Source of the DNA: an uncultured Alteromonadaceae bacterium
GTDB lineage: Bacteria; Pseudomonadota; Gammaproteobacteria; Enterobacterales; Alteromonadaceae
Length of the DNA: 64,000 nt
Direction: 5' to 3'
NCBI GenBank assembly: GCA_947494925.1
Contig: CANLWS010000002.1
Location: forward strand, 372,001-436,000
A program made the position numbers and the translations under genes. Of this stretch, positions 36,215-45,866 are shown piece after piece (within the stretch, counting starts at the first letter, position 1; the number at the start of each line of letters is the position of its first letter). The notes below the pieces were generated by a model. It saw nothing but the letters and a program-made list of their open reading frames with translations, searched no databases and was not told the origin of the DNA.

Positions 36215-37495
36215 TTGAGCGATTTTAATTTATCTAACCTTGGATTTGACCAACAACACATCTGGCACCCTTATACGTCAGCAATTGACCCTCTGCCTTG
36301 TTATGAAGTGTCAGGTGCTAGCGGCGTCAATATCGAATTGGCAACCGGAGAAGTATTGATTGATGGCATGTCATCCTGGTGGGCCGCGATCCATGGCTAC
36401 AATCACCCAGTTCTTAATCATGCTGCCAGTAAACAGATAGAAAAGTTTTCGCACGTCATGTTTGGCGGATTGACTCATCAGCCCGCAATTGATTTATGTC
36501 GTAAACTGGTAAAAATGACGCCATCAGGTCTGGACCGTGTATTTTTGGCTGACTCTGGTTCGGTTTCAGTGGAAGTCGCTATGAAGATGGCGTTGCAATA
36601 TTGGGCATGCCAGGGCGCCGCTGAAAAACACAAATTTGTGACTGTTAGAAATGGTTATCATGGCGATACGTTTGCGGCTATGTCCGTTTGCGATCCAGTC
36701 AACGGTATGCACAGTTTGTTTTCTGATGTTTTGGCACAACAACTTTTTGCACCTGCGCCTCAGACCCGCTTTGACCAACCATGGAATGAAGACGACATTG
36801 CTCCTCTGATCGATATAATTGAAACCAATCAACACAATATCGCTGCGTTGATCCTGGAACCAGTTGTTCAGGGTGCAGGTGGAATGCGAATTTATCACCC
36901 CGAGTATTTACGCAGGGCCAGACAGGTTTGCGACGAGTTCAATATATTGTTGATTTGTGACGAAATTGCTACCGGTTTTGGCCGAACAGGTAAGCTGTTT
37001 GCCTGTGAGCATGCGGGTATCAGCCCAGACATTATGTGTTTAGGCAAAGCCCTGACCGGAGGCTATCTGACCCTTGCAGCTACCCTGTGTACAGAGGACG
37101 TGGCACTTGGTGTGTGTCAGGGTGAGCCAGGCGTTTTTATGCATGGCCCTACTTACATGGGCAACCCCTTAGCCTGTGCCGTTGCCAATGCCAGCCTGGA
37201 TATTTTAATGCAGGGAGACTGGAAGCAACAAGTTATCAATATCGGATCGCAGTTGAAGGCCGAATTAGCCAAATGTAAAACCCTGGACACTGTAGCTGAT
37301 GTGCGGGTATTAGGTGCGATAGGTGTAGTTGAATGCAAAAAGGCAGTGGACGTCGCGCAAATTCAGAAATCCTTTGTGGAAAATGGTGTCTGGATCCGCC
37401 CATTTGGCAAACTGGTTTATATCATGCCTCCTTTTATTATCGATCCATCCCAGCTTGGAAAATTAACCGCGGCGATTTATCAGGCGTTAAAATAA
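36215..37495 (+). CDS. bioA: Adenosylmethionine-8-amino-7-oxononanoate aminotransferase
   Basis: Converts 8-amino-7-oxononanoate to 7,8-diaminopelargonate with SAM as amino donor. The 426 residues have HIWHPYTS, DGMSSWWAAIHGYNHP, DSGSVSVEVAMKMALQYW, RNGYHGDTFAAMSVCDP, ICDEIATGFGRTGKLFA and the PLP-lysine motif LGKALTGGYL. The TTG start is 11 bases past the BirA operator, preceded by AAGTGAG. Confidence 0.96.
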   Translation: MSDFNLSNLGFDQQHIWHPYTSAIDPLPCYEVSGASGVNIELATGEVLIDGMSSWWAAIHGYNHPVLNHAASKQIEKFSHVMFGGLTHQPAIDLCRKLVKMTPSGLDRVFLADSGSVSVEVAMKMALQYWACQGAAEKHKFVTVRNGYHGDTFAAMSVCDPVNGMHSLFSDVLAQQLFAPAPQTRFDQPWNEDDIAPLIDIIETNQHNIAALILEPVVQGAGGMRIYHPEYLRRARQVCDEFNILLICDEIATGFGRTGKLFACEHAGISPDIMCLGKALTGGYLTLAATLCTEDVALGVCQGEPGVFMHGPTYMGNPLACAVANASLDILMQGDWKQQVINIGSQLKAELAKCKTLDTVADVRVLGAIGVVECKKAVDVAQIQKSFVENGVWIRPFGKLVYIMPPFIIDPSQLGKLTAAIYQALK

Positions 37496-37518
37496 ACTTG
37501 AGAAATCAAATCAAAAAC

Positions 37519-37902
37519 CTAACTGACTTCGGAGAAAATCCAAACCAAACTGGAAATTGCAATTATCAGTAAAATCAAAAGATTAATTCCAAAAAAGTCA
37601 TTTTTACGCCGACTCCGTCGGCGTTTCATTACGGCAGTGGTGACACCTAGTCCAGTGCACAATGACAGCAATAATATCAGATAAAAACTCAAGGTTTCTG
37701 ACCAGTCTTTTCGGCCATCTACGCCCCAGAATTCCTGTACACCAGAAATTAACTCGGGTCTGGCGTAATGGAATACAACCATCGCAGCCACGAAAATAAC
37801 CCAGGCTACTAGGTTTAACACGTTCACCAATCGGTAAAATTTATCACCTTTGAGAGGGGTAACGCGTCTGTTTTCTCCTTGCCATTGACTTTCTTCTGTC
37901 AT
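37519..37902 (-). CDS. Small inner-membrane protein of unknown function
   Basis: The 127-residue protein is not recognised. It has three hydrophobic helices (VLNLVAWVIFVAAMVVFHY, LSFYLILLLSLCTGLGVTTAV, FGINLLILLIIAISSLVWIF), separated by a polar loop and the basic stretch MKRRRSRRKN. It converges on bioA with a 23-base gap. A 237-base region without genes separates it from asnS and presumably holds both promoters. Confidence 0.6.
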   Translation of the reverse strand: MTEESQWQGENRRVTPLKGDKFYRLVNVLNLVAWVIFVAAMVVFHYARPELISGVQEFWGVDGRKDWSETLSFYLILLLSLCTGLGVTTAVMKRRRSRRKNDFFGINLLILLIIAISSLVWIFSEVS

Positions 37903-38139
37903 TATCTGCTCTGAACGCCTATTTTTGCTTGTGTCTTTGATTTAGCTAAGTAAGATTACACACCTTGTTAGAATAGTCGATATGCTCCAGTCAACAAGTA
38001 TCACATCCACGGCCTTCCAGAGTCTAAAGAGACTGCATTAAGCGCCAGCTGATATTTCGTTAAAGGGGTGGTTGGACATTGAATAAGCAAACATACAAAT
38101 TAAGAATTAGAGCAGGCACAGCCTGAATGGAGAAAGTAA

Positions 38140-39537
38140 ATGGCGCACACCCCCGTGGTTGATGTATTGGCCGGTAAGTTCGCGGTTGGTGAACAGGTGC
38201 AGGTAAAAGGTTGGGTAAGAACTCGTCGCGATTCAAAGGCAGGATTGTCATTTATCGCATTGCATGATGGAAGTTGTTTTGATCCTGTGCAGGTCATCGC
38301 GCTGAATGACTTGAATAATTACGCTGATATTCAAAAACTGACCACTGGTTGTTCCCTTAGTGTCGAAGCTGTGGTGAAAGAATCTCAGGGTCAGGGACAG
38401 GCATTGGAGCTTCAGGCCACCAATGTTGAAGTATTAGGTTGGGTGGAAAACCCAGATACATATCCAATGGCAGCAAAGCGCCACAGCATAGAATATCTGC
38501 GCGAACACGCACATTTGCGCCCCAGAACCAATGTTATTGGTGCGGTAACGCGTGTGCGTAACTGTCTGTCTCAGGCACTTCATCGCTTTTTCCATGAAAA
38601 AGGCTATATGTGGATCAGTACACCCATCCTGACCGCAAGTGACACTGAAGGTGCCGGTGAGATGTTCCGTGTGTCGACCTTGGATATGATGAATATTCCT
38701 AAAACCGATAAGGGCGACGTTGATTACAGCCAGGACTTTTTCGGCAAAGAAACCTATTTAACGGTATCGGGTCAGTTAAACGTTGAAACCTACTGTACGG
38801 CCATGTCTAAGGTCTACACATTCGGCCCTACTTTCCGTGCAGAAAATTCTAATACATCGCGGCATCTGGCAGAATTCTGGATGATCGAACCAGAAGTGGC
38901 CTTTGCTGATTTAGCTGATGTAGCGCAGCTGGCTGAAGACATGCTCAAATACGTATTCAAAGCGGTGTTGGAAGAACGCGCTGACGATATGGCGTTTTTT
39001 GCACAGCGAATCAACAAAGAAGCTATCACCCGTCTACAAAAAGTTGTGGAACAGGACTTTGTGCGGATGGATTACACCGATGCCATAGAAATACTGAAAA
39101 ATTCCGGCAAGAAATTCGAATTCCCAGTTGAATGGGGGGTGGATCTTTCTTCCGAACATGAAAGGTACCTTGCAGAAGAACATGTCGGTGCGCCTATCAT
39201 CATGCAAAATTACCCTAAAGACATCAAAGCATTTTACATGCGTATCAACGATGACGAGAAAACAGTTGCTGCGATGGACGTATTGGCGCCGGGTATTGGT
39301 GAAATTATCGGTGGCTCACAACGTGAAGAACGCCTGGATGTATTTGACAGAAGATTGGAAGAAATGGGATTGGATAAAGAAGATTACAGTTGGTATCGCG
39401 ACTTGCGTCGTTATGGAACTGTCCCTCATTCTGGATTCGGCCTAGGATTTGAACGACTTGTTGCCTATGTCACTGGCATGCAAAATGTCAGAGATGTGAT
39501 CCCCTTTCCTCGTTCTCCGGGCAATGCAAACTACTAA
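38140..39537 (+). CDS. asnS: Asparaginyl-tRNA synthetase
   Basis: Charges tRNA-Asn. The 465 residues have the OB-fold anticodon domain ([24 protein letters not shown]) and class II motifs: [43 protein letters not shown] (motif 2) and [30 protein letters not shown] (motif 3). ATG follows GGAGAAAG. Confidence 0.98.
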   Translation: MAHTPVVDVLAGKFAVGEQVQVKGWVRTRRDSKAGLSFIALHDGSCFDPVQVIALNDLNNYADIQKLTTGCSLSVEAVVKESQGQGQALELQATNVEVLGWVENPDTYPMAAKRHSIEYLREHAHLRPRTNVIGAVTRVRNCLSQALHRFFHEKGYMWISTPILTASDTEGAGEMFRVSTLDMMNIPKTDKGDVDYSQDFFGKETYLTVSGQLNVETYCTAMSKVYTFGPTFRAENSNTSRHLAEFWMIEPEVAFADLADVAQLAEDMLKYVFKAVLEERADDMAFFAQRINKEAITRLQKVVEQDFVRMDYTDAIEILKNSGKKFEFPVEWGVDLSSEHERYLAEEHVGAPIIMQNYPKDIKAFYMRINDDEKTVAAMDVLAPGIGEIIGGSQREERLDVFDRRLEEMGLDKEDYSWYRDLRRYGTVPHSGFGLGFERLVAYVTGMQNVRDVIPFPRSPGNANY

Positions 39538-39555
39538 GTTAAAGCCCACAAAAAC

Positions 39556-39583
39556 AAGCCACCTTTTTTGGTGGCTTTTTTAT
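39556..39583 (+). terminator. Terminator of asnS
   Basis: AAGCCACC (39556-39563), loop TTTTTT, GGTGGCTT (39570-39577), then a T-run. It is 19 bases past the asnS stop. Confidence 0.92.
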
Positions 39584-39633
39584 TTGAATAAGCTGATGAT
39601 GAAGAACAACTACCCTCTTCAGTAATTCTGTTT

Positions 39634-41037
39634 ATGAAGTCATTGCAATCTGAGCTATTTAAACAATTTCAGGAAAAGCACCTTTTCACACAAGCCCACG
39701 CAGGTGCACTTGAATATCTGGACAATCGGGACAGGCTCCCTGTCTTTCCCGATAAACTTGCACTTCAACGATTGGAACAGCTAGAAGAAAGCTTACCAAA
39801 TGAAATTGGTGACGCGCAGCAAATTATTAATACGCTGGTAACTCTGGGTAACAAGACAGCGGTAAATCAAAACACCGGACGGTATTTTGGCTTCGTAAAT
39901 GGCGGTGTTTTACCCGTTTCATTGGCAGCAAGATGGCTGGCCGATACCTGGGATCAAAATGCTGCACTGCACGTTATGTCACCCATCGCCGCCAAACTTG
40001 AATCCCTCTGTCAGCAATGGTTGGTGGAGCTTTTTGAATTGCCGCAAAACACGGTTGCGGGCTTTGTGGGTGGTACATCGGTGGCAACTTTATGTGGATT
40101 GGCTGCGGGTAGATTCCGTCAATTGTATAAACTGGGGTGGGACTTAGATCGAAATGGATTATTTGGCGCACCGAAACTAAGAATTATATTAGGCAAACAA
40201 ACCCATGGAACAGTGGTCAAGGCGCTAAGATTATTGGGGTTTGGCGAGAATAATCTTGAATGGGTGGATTGCGACTCTCAGGGCAGAATGCTAACAGAAC
40301 AGCTCCCAACACTTGACCAACATTGTCTACTGATACTCCAAGCTGGCAACGTTAATTCCGGGGCCTTCGATAATTTTAGCCAATTGTGCTCGCAGGCAAA
40401 AAATGCCGGGGCCTGGGTGCATATTGATGGAGCTTTTGGTCTTTGGGCTGCAGGTTCGCAAAAGTTTGAGCAATTAACAAAGGATATTAGTCTTGCGGAT
40501 TCCTGGTCAGTGGATGCGCATAAAACACTAAATACACCTTACGACTGCGGCATTATATTGTGCGCTGACCCTGATGCCCTGACTAATGCCCTGCAACAGC
40601 AAGGCAGCTATATTCAATATAGTGAAAACAGGGACAGCATGGTATTTACGCCGGACATGTCCAGGCGTGCCCGTGGGATCGAATTGTGGGCCACGCTCAA
40701 ATACCTTGGACGCAAAGGAATAGCTGAACTTGTGGAAACCATGCACGAAGGCGCAAATTATTTAGCCGGGCAATTATCCAAGCAGGGATTCAAGATCCTG
40801 AATGAGATTGATTTCAACCAGATTCTGGTGAGTTGCGACGACGACCGGATAACCAAGGATACATTATCCAACATTCAAGCTTCCGGGCAATGTTGGTGCG
40901 GGGGCTCAATTTGGCAAGGCAAGCCAGTTATTCGTCTCAGTATTTGCTCCTGGGCCACGACCAAGCAAGATATTGACCTGACACTTAACGTATTTATTAA
41001 AGCCAGACTGAAAGCACGGAGTTCGAAACAAGATTAG
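39634..41037 (+). CDS. Group II PLP-dependent decarboxylase-family protein
   Basis: The 467 residues belong to the pyridoxal-dependent decarboxylase group (aromatic-amino-acid, glutamate and diaminobutyrate decarboxylases). It has GRYFGFVNGGVLPVSLAARWLAD, GTSVATLCGLAAGR, AGNVNSGAFD, WVHIDGAFGLWA (Asp contacting PLP) and SVDAHKTLNTPYDCG, with PLP-lysine Lys297. It has the SRRARGIELWATLKYLG segment of the family. The substrate amino acid is not evident. It lies alone between asnS and pqiA. Confidence 0.85.
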   Translation: MKSLQSELFKQFQEKHLFTQAHAGALEYLDNRDRLPVFPDKLALQRLEQLEESLPNEIGDAQQIINTLVTLGNKTAVNQNTGRYFGFVNGGVLPVSLAARWLADTWDQNAALHVMSPIAAKLESLCQQWLVELFELPQNTVAGFVGGTSVATLCGLAAGRFRQLYKLGWDLDRNGLFGAPKLRIILGKQTHGTVVKALRLLGFGENNLEWVDCDSQGRMLTEQLPTLDQHCLLILQAGNVNSGAFDNFSQLCSQAKNAGAWVHIDGAFGLWAAGSQKFEQLTKDISLADSWSVDAHKTLNTPYDCGIILCADPDALTNALQQQGSYIQYSENRDSMVFTPDMSRRARGIELWATLKYLGRKGIAELVETMHEGANYLAGQLSKQGFKILNEIDFNQILVSCDDDRITKDTLSNIQASGQCWCGGSIWQGKPVIRLSICSWATTKQDIDLTLNVFIKARLKARSSKQD

Positions 41038-41136
41038 CCAATTTTAATATGAAACTTGCGTCAATTCTTTGCACATTTAACAAACAATTTGGTGTATCCT
41101 GTTAACATAATATTAATATCATTGTAGATCAGTACC

Positions 41137-42315
41137 TTGCAGACAATTCATAAGAATGGCTCAGCAACAATTATGCCCCCTGAAGTGAACGGGGTCAGGC
41201 AAACTGTTGTATGTCATGAATGTGAATTTGTCGTTCGTCTGCCAAAACTTCAAAATAAACAAAAAGCCCTTTGTCCTCGATGCGGATTTAAACTAACTCA
41301 ATTCCATAAACAAGCAGAACAAAGAATTATTGCCCTGAGTTTATCCGCTTTAGTGTTTCTGGTGTTATCCATCCCGTTTGAGTTCCTTGGCTTTAGCGCT
41401 AATGGGCAAACTCAGACCATTGATATAACCGCTAGTATTATGATCCTTGTGGAACAGGACTACCTTAGCCTGGCTGTTATCCAGTTATTGGCCATTGTCA
41501 TTCTGCCGATGATTATACTGATTGGACTGCTGTACTTGCTTGTACCTCTGCAATATGGTCATCAGCCAAAACATGGCAAAACCATGTTAAAAGTGATTTA
41601 TTGGGTACTCCCCTGGAGCATGGCAGAAATTTTTCTGGTAGGCGTACTGGTGAGCCTGATTAAAATCAGCTCGATGGCCGAAATCGAGGTTGGCATGTCA
41701 TTTTATGCTTACATCGCCTTTACCTTATGCATGACGGCAACTGTGTTGCACATGGATAAACATCAGCTTTCCCAGGCACTCAAAACTGAATTGGGTCATG
41801 CTAAAAAATTATCTCCGAGCGAAAGTATTCAACAAACCTGGGCCTTGCTGATAACGTCTATTATTTTGTACGTACCAGCCAACTTGCTGCCAATAATGAA
41901 TACTCGCTTTCTCGGTAAAGATGATCCCAGTACCATACTGGGAGGAGTTATCCTCTTGTGGCAAATGGGCTCTTACCCTATTGCTGCGGTTATTTTTATA
42001 GCCAGCGTGCTGGTGCCCGTTGGTAAGTTAATCATTCTTATCTGGTTAAACTATACCGTTCAGGTTGGCCTGGAAATGAAACAAAATGAGAGACAGTTCT
42101 GGTACAGGGTCACCGAGTTTATCGGACGTTGGTCCATGGTGGATGTATTTGTAGTAGCAGTGTTAGTAAGCTTGATTCAGTTGGGCAATACCATGAGCAT
42201 ATTCCCGGGTCCCGCTGCTTTGGCGTTTTGCGGCGTCGTTATTCTTACCATGTTGGCAGCAATGACGTTTGATACAAACTTAATATGGAAAGGCAAATCT
42301 GAGCGATATGAGTGA
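41137..42315 (+). CDS. pqiA: PqiA-like membrane protein
   Basis: The 392-residue inner-membrane protein has two PqiA modules. The first starts with a zinc ribbon (CHECEFVVRLP...ALCPRCGFKL); each has about four helices (AEIFLVGVLVSLIKI in module one, VDVFVVAVLVSLIQLGN in module two). Only the first zinc ribbon is present. The partner PqiB and lipoprotein PqiC follow with overlaps, forming a lipid-transport bridge between the two membranes. The start is uncertain: TTG 41137 or ATG 41173, neither with a clear binding site. Confidence 0.9.
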   Translation: MQTIHKNGSATIMPPEVNGVRQTVVCHECEFVVRLPKLQNKQKALCPRCGFKLTQFHKQAEQRIIALSLSALVFLVLSIPFEFLGFSANGQTQTIDITASIMILVEQDYLSLAVIQLLAIVILPMIILIGLLYLLVPLQYGHQPKHGKTMLKVIYWVLPWSMAEIFLVGVLVSLIKISSMAEIEVGMSFYAYIAFTLCMTATVLHMDKHQLSQALKTELGHAKKLSPSESIQQTWALLITSIILYVPANLLPIMNTRFLGKDDPSTILGGVILLWQMGSYPIAAVIFIASVLVPVGKLIILIWLNYTVQVGLEMKQNERQFWYRVTEFIGRWSMVDVFVVAVLVSLIQLGNTMSIFPGPAALAFCGVVILTMLAAMTFDTNLIWKGKSERYE

Positions 42316-43978
42316 TAACGAAATACAACATAATACAGCGGAAGAGGCTGACGTTATAGAGAGCAGATCTATATCAAAAGCATGGTTAGTGCCTTTGGTG
42401 GCGCTGGGAATAGGTGCCTGGATGGTATATTACCAGTGGGCTAACCAAGGACCGTTAATCACAATAGAATTTACCACTGCCAGCGGACTAGAGCCTGAAA
42501 AGACAAAGATCAAAACACGTGACGTTGATGTAGGCGTGGTGAAAAAAATTGAATTAAAACCGGATCTAACCGGTGTTATTGTCACTGCCAGAATAGAGGC
42601 TTCCGCCGCCCATTTGCTGAGGGAAGACAGCAACTTCTGGATAGTTTCACCAAGGGTCTCGTTGAGCGGGGTTTCCGGACTCAGCACGCTTCTTTCAGGT
42701 CCGTACATAACAATGGAACCCAGTTCAAACGGGGCAGAACGTTACGCCTTTACTGCACTTGATGATCCTCCGGTTACGCCAGCCGGTACCCCTGGATTGC
42801 ATGTCACTTTGAACAGCGATGACGAATTTGCCTTCAAGGAAGGCGACCCCATAGTCTATAAAGGCCTGAAAGTCGGTGAATTTGAAGACATTTTTTTCAA
42901 TCTGGAAGAAAGAGTAGTGTATTACAATGCATTTATTGAAGCGCCCTATCACAAGTTAATTACTGAAAACACCAAGTTCTGGAACATCAGTGGCGTACGT
43001 TTTGAACTGGAGGCCAGCGGTCTTAAAGTACAAACAGGGAGTCTCGAAACTTTACTGACAAATGGTGTCACATTTGGAGTGCCACAAGGAATGCCTGCTG
43101 GCAGACAAATTACCCAACGGTCTTTTTTCGATATTTATCCTGACCATGAAACCGCTTCAGAGCAGCGCCATAAGTTGGGGGTGAATTTTGTTATTTTGGT
43201 TCGCGACTCAATTCGAGGACTGCAAGTAGGTGCACCGGTTGAGTATCGTGGCCTTGAAATCGGCAAAGTGTTGGAAATCAATATTCGGGATGATGCGGTT
43301 TCAGAACTTACAGATGAAGGTTATGCCATCCCCGTGTTGGTGAGTATTCAACCTAGCCGGGTCCAACAACCGGATAATCGTCAGGGCATGGAATATGTGC
43401 GAGCCCAGACATTACATTGGATTAAACGAGGTTTCAGAGCATCACTAAAACTCGGAAACGTACTTACTGGTGCACTGTATGTTGACTTACAACATTATCC
43501 TGATGAACAACCTGCTCCGATGCAAACCTTTATGGGATACGATGTCATTCCAATCAGAGAGAGTGATTTTGCACAAATTACGCAAAAAGTCAGCTCCTTA
43601 CTCGACACTTTTAATGCCCTGCCCTTCGAACAGCTATCCACAAACGCAGATGAGCTGATAAATGAAGTCAGAGGCACAGCAAATCAGATTAGCAAGGTGG
43701 CCGAAAGCCTTGATCTCCTGGTGGTTGATGTTCATGACCAGGCGATCGCTAAAAATTTGAATACGACACTCGCGTCACTTAATAAACTGCTAACTGATTT
43801 TTCGTCTGGCTCACGTGGTCATGACGAATTACTTAACACAATTCTGGATTTCCAAAAGACCATGAAAGAACTAACGCCCTTGTTGCAACAATTAAATCAG
43901 TCACCCAATAGCCTGATTTTTGCTGATGGTATTGAGCCTGTTCTGGAACCCAAAGCTTCTGGAGGCAGCGATGAATAA
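42308..43978 (+). CDS. pqiB: MCE-family intermembrane transport protein PqiB
   Basis: The 556 residues have one N-terminal membrane helix (KAWLVPLVALGIGAWMVYYQW) and three MCE domains: ITIEFTTASGLEPEKTKIKTRDVDVGVV, LHVTLNSDDEFAFKEGDPIVYKGLKVGE and VNFVILVRDSIRGLQVGAPVEYRGLEIGKV. A helical tail (about 430-540) forms the needle in E. coli PqiB. The length is close to the usual 546 residues. It overlaps pqiA by 8 bases and pqiC by 8 bases. Confidence 0.93.
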   Translation: MSDNEIQHNTAEEADVIESRSISKAWLVPLVALGIGAWMVYYQWANQGPLITIEFTTASGLEPEKTKIKTRDVDVGVVKKIELKPDLTGVIVTARIEASAAHLLREDSNFWIVSPRVSLSGVSGLSTLLSGPYITMEPSSNGAERYAFTALDDPPVTPAGTPGLHVTLNSDDEFAFKEGDPIVYKGLKVGEFEDIFFNLEERVVYYNAFIEAPYHKLITENTKFWNISGVRFELEASGLKVQTGSLETLLTNGVTFGVPQGMPAGRQITQRSFFDIYPDHETASEQRHKLGVNFVILVRDSIRGLQVGAPVEYRGLEIGKVLEINIRDDAVSELTDEGYAIPVLVSIQPSRVQQPDNRQGMEYVRAQTLHWIKRGFRASLKLGNVLTGALYVDLQHYPDEQPAPMQTFMGYDVIPIRESDFAQITQKVSSLLDTFNALPFEQLSTNADELINEVRGTANQISKVAESLDLLVVDVHDQAIAKNLNTTLASLNKLLTDFSSGSRGHDELLNTILDFQKTMKELTPLLQQLNQSPNSLIFADGIEPVLEPKASGGSDE

Positions 43979-44558
43979 ATACATCATTGTGATAATAACT
44001 CTGTTACTGGGCGCCTGCAGTACGAGCCCGGTGCAACAGGTTAACTATTTTGTGTTAAGTGGGGCCAGTATTTCTGAAAGTCATCCAATGGGTGCGGGTG
44101 TAAAAATCCCTGTGTTGATCGAAGATATCAGGCTGGCCGAGTATCTCAACCAATCCAATTTAGCGATGCAGTTGAATTCCAATCAAATATACTACTCAAG
44201 GCAACACGCATGGGCAGAGAGACTTGAGGTTGGGATAGAAAAAGCATTACTTGCAGATTTGAACCAGTCGTCCGAATTTCACTACTCCACAAATGCTCTC
44301 GGACTAGCAACAGACAATTTACATAGGTTGATTGTCCAGATAGATCATTTTGTTGCCACAGACAAATCAAATGTAATTGCATCAGGATCCTACTGGATCG
44401 CAGGTGCTAAAGACGAGATAAGCTACAATCACAAGAACTTTAATTTAACAGTTGAACTAGAGAAAGATGGCTACGCACATGCGGTTGAAAAAATGCGATT
44501 TCTGGTCAGTGAACTCAGTGCGCAAATTGAACAAGATCTCCGAGCAAGTAAGGCGTAA
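43971..44558 (+). CDS. pqiC: PqiC-like outer-membrane lipoprotein
   Basis: ATG at 43971 gives MNKYIIVIITLLLGACST, a lipoprotein signal with lipobox LGAC. The frame is open further upstream but only as a shadow inside pqiB. The 195 residues have VNYFVLSG and IPVLIEDIRLAEYLNQSNLAMQLNSNQIYYSRQHAWAERLEVGIEKALLADL, the PqiC/DUF330 (ABC-type transport auxiliary) domain. It receives the PqiB channel at the outer membrane. Confidence 0.92.
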   Translation: MNKYIIVIITLLLGACSTSPVQQVNYFVLSGASISESHPMGAGVKIPVLIEDIRLAEYLNQSNLAMQLNSNQIYYSRQHAWAERLEVGIEKALLADLNQSSEFHYSTNALGLATDNLHRLIVQIDHFVATDKSNVIASGSYWIAGAKDEISYNHKNFNLTVELEKDGYAHAVEKMRFLVSELSAQIEQDLRASKA

Positions 44559-44561
44559 ATC

Positions 44562-45665
44562 TTGAAATCGTTAGTAGAGAGATTTGAGCGCTATCTCAAT
44601 ACAGGGATTAAACCTGAACATACCTCTGAAGTAAATCGACAGATTTTTGTGGCGAATTTATTTTCATTCATTGGCTATACCATTACCTTTTTAATGGGTA
44701 TTTCAGCCTTTGTTCGAGCGAACTATATTCTGTCTTTTTCATTGTTATTGGCCAGTGCACTATTTTATTTTTCCCACTACATTCTGAAGTTTGACCAAAT
44801 CAACAATGCGCACAAAATTTCCAGTAGAATAGTACTGTCCTGTTTGCTCATATTAATGATTTATTTAGTCAAAACAGGTGGTTATCATCAAACTGGTCCA
44901 TTGTGGATGTATATTGTTCCTCCTGTGGCGTTCTTCTTCGGCGGCCTTCGCCGAGGGCTAATGACAATAGCTGGATTTGTAGCAATTGTTATAGTCTTGC
45001 TATTTTACCCGGAAGATTCACTTCTGACGGTAACCTATACATATGAGTTTAAAACCAGATTACTTTATTCGTTCCTGACGGTCACTTCGCTATTTGCCTT
45101 TTACGAATACTCTCGTCAGGAATCCTATAAAGAAATTCAGGAATTGAGTCAGAAGTTCGAGAGACAAGCGCGACAGGATAGCCTGACTAATCTACCCAAC
45201 CGTCGGGGCATGACAAAACACCTTGAATACGAATTTAATCGCTCACAGCGCAGTAAACAGGATATGTCTGTACTGCTATGCGACATAGATCATTTCAAGA
45301 AAATTAATGATACTTATGGCCACGATGCTGGTGACTGCGTACTGGTAAGAATATCGGATATATTTCAGAACTCGTTGAGAAAACAAGATATTGTTGCTCG
45401 TTGGGGTGGTGAAGAATTTTTGTTTATGCTGCCCGAAACACATGCACAGGAAGCCTATATTCTGGCAGAAAAAATACGCAAGAAAATTAGTGAACATGCT
45501 TTTACCGTCAATGAAAAATCCATTAATGTCACCGTGAGTATCGGGATTAGCCCAGTAAATGACGATTACAGCATTGAGCAAGCTATCAATCTTGCTGATC
45601 ACTTTTTGTATCAGGCTAAAGCTCACGGCAGAAACAAATCGTTACCCGAGCCAAACAAAGGTTAA
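44562..45665 (+). CDS. Membrane diguanylate cyclase (GGDEF)
   Basis: The 367 residues have an N-terminal six- or seven-helix membrane sensor (about 25-185, no named domain recognised), a short helical linker, and a complete GGDEF domain: DSLTNLPNRRGM, DIDHFKKINDTYGHDAGD, active motif GGEEF (282-286) and allosteric I-site RKQD (273-276), so product inhibition by c-di-GMP is expected. Start TTG 3 bases after pqiC, implying co-transcription with pqiABC; a link between envelope lipid transport and c-di-GMP is unusual. Confidence 0.93.
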   Translation: MKSLVERFERYLNTGIKPEHTSEVNRQIFVANLFSFIGYTITFLMGISAFVRANYILSFSLLLASALFYFSHYILKFDQINNAHKISSRIVLSCLLILMIYLVKTGGYHQTGPLWMYIVPPVAFFFGGLRRGLMTIAGFVAIVIVLLFYPEDSLLTVTYTYEFKTRLLYSFLTVTSLFAFYEYSRQESYKEIQELSQKFERQARQDSLTNLPNRRGMTKHLEYEFNRSQRSKQDMSVLLCDIDHFKKINDTYGHDAGDCVLVRISDIFQNSLRKQDIVARWGGEEFLFMLPETHAQEAYILAEKIRKKISEHAFTVNEKSINVTVSIGISPVNDDYSIEQAINLADHFLYQAKAHGRNKSLPEPNKG

Positions 45666-45715
45666 CGACCTACCCTACCCGATAAAAAATAAAATTCTAA
45701 AAATCTCACAAACCG

Positions 45716-45736
45716 TATTGATAATCATTTTCATTT
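45716..45736 (+). promoter_or_regulatory. Fur-like box upstream of the DUF3501 gene
   Basis: The 21-base site reads TATTGATAAT, C, ATTTTCATTT and matches about 17 of 20 positions of the symmetrical Fur consensus (AAATGATAAT-N-ATTATCATTT). It lies about 130 bases before the DUF3501 start codon. The first reading frame past it in the 201-base gap is that gene. Confidence 0.75.
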
Positions 45737-45866
45737 GCATTATTGTAAGTGTGCATCAAGTGCAGGTGTTTAACTGGTCCTTGCTCACCTTACTTGTCTC
45801 CAAGGCGAGTGGTTAATCGTAGGTTAGCCACTCGCTCATTCCAACGAATTTGAGGTATCGAGTCCG

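Noticed and set aside
45559-45816. A plus-strand frame overlapping the end of the GGDEF gene and the Fur-like site
   Set aside because: It is out of frame with the cyclase, lacks a binding site, and covers the regulatory region.
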